Origin: Herbaspirillum sp. alder98
GTDB taxonomy: Bacteria; Pseudomonadota; Gammaproteobacteria; Burkholderiales; Burkholderiaceae_D
DNA length: 64,000 bases
Direction of reading: 5' to 3'
Assembly: GCF_020179755.1 (NCBI RefSeq)
Contig: NZ_JAIUCY010000002.1
Span: forward strand, 496,001 to 560,000
The notes under the pieces were generated by a model. That model ran no database searches and had not been told where the DNA came from. It saw only the letters and a program-made list of their open reading frames with translations. Below are positions 62,942-64,000 of this stretch, piece by piece; position 1 is the stretch's first letter, and each line of letters begins with the position of its first letter. Both the position numbers and the translations under genes were made by a program.

Positions 62942-64000
62942 ATGAATAAAGCCGTTGAACCAGACCGCCGCACGGTGCGCATCGGCGCCGGCGCCGGTTA
63001 CTCGGGCGACCGTATCGAGCCGGCACTCGAACTGGCGGAACACGGCCAGCTCGACTACCTGATCTTCGAATGCCTGGCCGAACGTACCATCGCCATCGGC
63101 CAGCAAGCGCGCCTGGCGGACCCTGCCAAGGGTTACGACCCGCTGCTGGCCGAACGCATGCGCATGGTGCTCAAGGCCTGCGTCGAGCGCGGCGTGCGCA
63201 TCGTCACCAACATGGGCGCGGCCAATCCGCTGGCCGCCGCCGTACGGATTCGTGACATCGCCCGCGAACTGGGCCTGACCCGGCTGAAGATTGCCGCCAT
63301 CACCGGCGACGATGTGCTCACCGTGCTGCAGGCCGGCGAATTCAAGATCGAAGACAACGGCCAGTCCGTGACGTCGCTGGGCAGCAGCCTGATCTCGGCC
63401 AATGCCTATCTCGGCATCGCCCCCATCGTCGCCGCCCTGCAGGCCGGCGCCGATGTCGTCGTCACCGGCCGCGTGGCCGATCCGGCGCTGGTGCTGGCGC
63501 CGCTGGTGCATGAGTTCGGCTGGGCCCTGGACGATTGGGACCGGCTTGGTCAGGGCACGCTGGTGGGCCACCTGCTGGAATGCGCGGGGCAGATCACCGG
63601 CGGCTATTTTGCCGATCCCGGCTGCAAGGATGTCGCCGGCCTGGCGCGGCTGGGCTTTCCGATCGGCGAAGTGGCGGCCGACGGCAGCGCCGTGATCACC
63701 AAGGTCGCCGGCTCCGGCGGCCAGGTCACGGCGCGCACCTGCACCGAACAATTGCTGTACGAAATCCATGACCCCGCGTCCTATTTCACGCCCGACGTGG
63801 TGGCCGACTTTTCACAGGTCAGCATCAGCGAGATCGGCCCGGACCGGGTTGCCGTCAGCGGTGGACGCGGCCGGCCACGCACCGCCACCCTCAAGACCAC
63901 GCTGGGCTACCGCGACAGTTTCATCGGCGAAGGACAGATCTCGTACGCCGGCCCCGGCGCCCTGGCGCGGGCGCAACTGGCGCTGGACATCGTGCGCGAG
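62942..64000 (+). CDS. AtuA/DUF1446 family protein, 5' part
   Basis: 353 codons from ATG 62942 to the window edge, all open. The family wording is present: VRIGAGAGYSGDRIEPALEL, FECLAERTIAIGQQARL, VTNMGAANPLAAAVRIRDIA, VTGRVADPALVLAPLV and CAGQITGGYFADPG. AtuA-type proteins take part in acyclic terpene (citronellol/geraniol) breakdown in Pseudomonas, while many homologues lie beside carboxylate carriers with unknown roles. Here it follows a CitMHS gene by 13 bases, so a carboxylate-linked role is more likely than terpene use. The remainder, often followed by a DUF4387 gene, is outside the window. Confidence 0.85.
   Translation, partial: MNKAVEPDRRTVRIGAGAGYSGDRIEPALELAEHGQLDYLIFECLAERTIAIGQQARLADPAKGYDPLLAERMRMVLKACVERGVRIVTNMGAANPLAAAVRIRDIARELGLTRLKIAAITGDDVLTVLQAGEFKIEDNGQSVTSLGSSLISANAYLGIAPIVAALQAGADVVVTGRVADPALVLAPLVHEFGWALDDWDRLGQGTLVGHLLECAGQITGGYFADPGCKDVAGLARLGFPIGEVAADGSAVITKVAGSGGQVTARTCTEQLLYEIHDPASYFTPDVVADFSQVSISEIGPDRVAVSGGRGRPRTATLKTTLGYRDSFIGEGQISYAGPGALARAQLALDIVRE

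Noticed and set aside
1-64000. CRISPR arrays, tRNA or rRNA genes, prophage or insertion sequences
   Set aside because: No regularly spaced repeats, no cloverleaf or ribosomal RNA stretches, no transposase, integrase or phage structural genes were recognised.

Overview
The window is GC-rich, densely packed bacterial chromosome. Gene content and order (msrB-yciB-bolA-parvulin isomerase next to a single-chain 1340-aa PurL, a branched-chain ABC cluster, FecI/FecR/TonB receptor, many LysR and ABC genes) suggest a betaproteobacterium of the Burkholderiales, most likely Oxalobacteraceae close to Herbaspirillum. That placement is inferred from gene style and synteny, not from a marker gene. I see no rRNA, tRNA, CRISPR array, prophage or insertion sequence. 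The only clear accessory insert is a lower-GC MazEF-type toxin-antitoxin pair.

Layout. 1-4.5 kb: the end of a PPC/DUF296 protein, then a minus-strand signalling operon: a membrane kinase with HAMP, PAS, Hpt and CheA-like ATPase parts, a short methyl-accepting-like protein, a CheX-like phosphatase and a CheY-like receiver, with no CheW. 4.7-8.4 kb: a 56-aa hydrophilic protein, a phospholipase D-VTT membrane fusion, an endonuclease/exonuclease/phosphatase-family hydrolase and a convergent small membrane protein. 8.7-11.5 kb: a TetR regulator that lacks a normal start codon, a compact signal peptidase I and a CaiB-type CoA transferase. 11.6-17.0 kb: an iron-starvation-type sigma/anti-sigma/TonB receptor unit with a beta-propeller protein, preceded by a promoter with a Fur-like palindrome. 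17.2-25.7 kb: a tripartite RND efflux operon running into a metal-type two-component pair and an RcnB-like periplasmic protein; similar TGTCA/CGTCA repeats lie before the efflux genes and before the rcnB-like gene.

25.8-31.6 kb: the MazEF pair, then a LysR regulator divergent from an aldehyde dehydrogenase, a short-chain dehydrogenase and an organic-anion MFS permease, probably one catabolic unit. 31.7-35.4 kb: livHMGF-like permease and ATPase genes without a binding protein. 35.5-43.6 kb: housekeeping genes selO, msrB, yciB, bolA, a periplasmic parvulin and purL. 44-52.9 kb: a D-amino-acid dehydrogenase-like flavoprotein, the NAD(P)HX repair enzyme, a DMT exporter, the divergent ybbA/tesA pair, a class I amidotransferase, ppiD and a TonB-C-like lipoprotein.

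53.2-58.3 kb: a 2-aminoethylphosphonate-type ABC importer with a flavin oxidoreductase but no recognisable C-P bond-cleaving enzyme. 58.8-64 kb: an MHS-family permease with a large extracytoplasmic insert, then a LysR regulator divergent from a CitMHS carrier and an AtuA/DUF1446 protein that runs off the end.

The items most worth follow-up are the CheW-less kinase/CheX/CheY module, the TetR gene without a canonical start, the shared repeat upstream of the efflux operon and the rcnB-like gene, the LivF P-loop with Arg in place of Lys, and the phosphonate-type transporter paired only with an oxidase.
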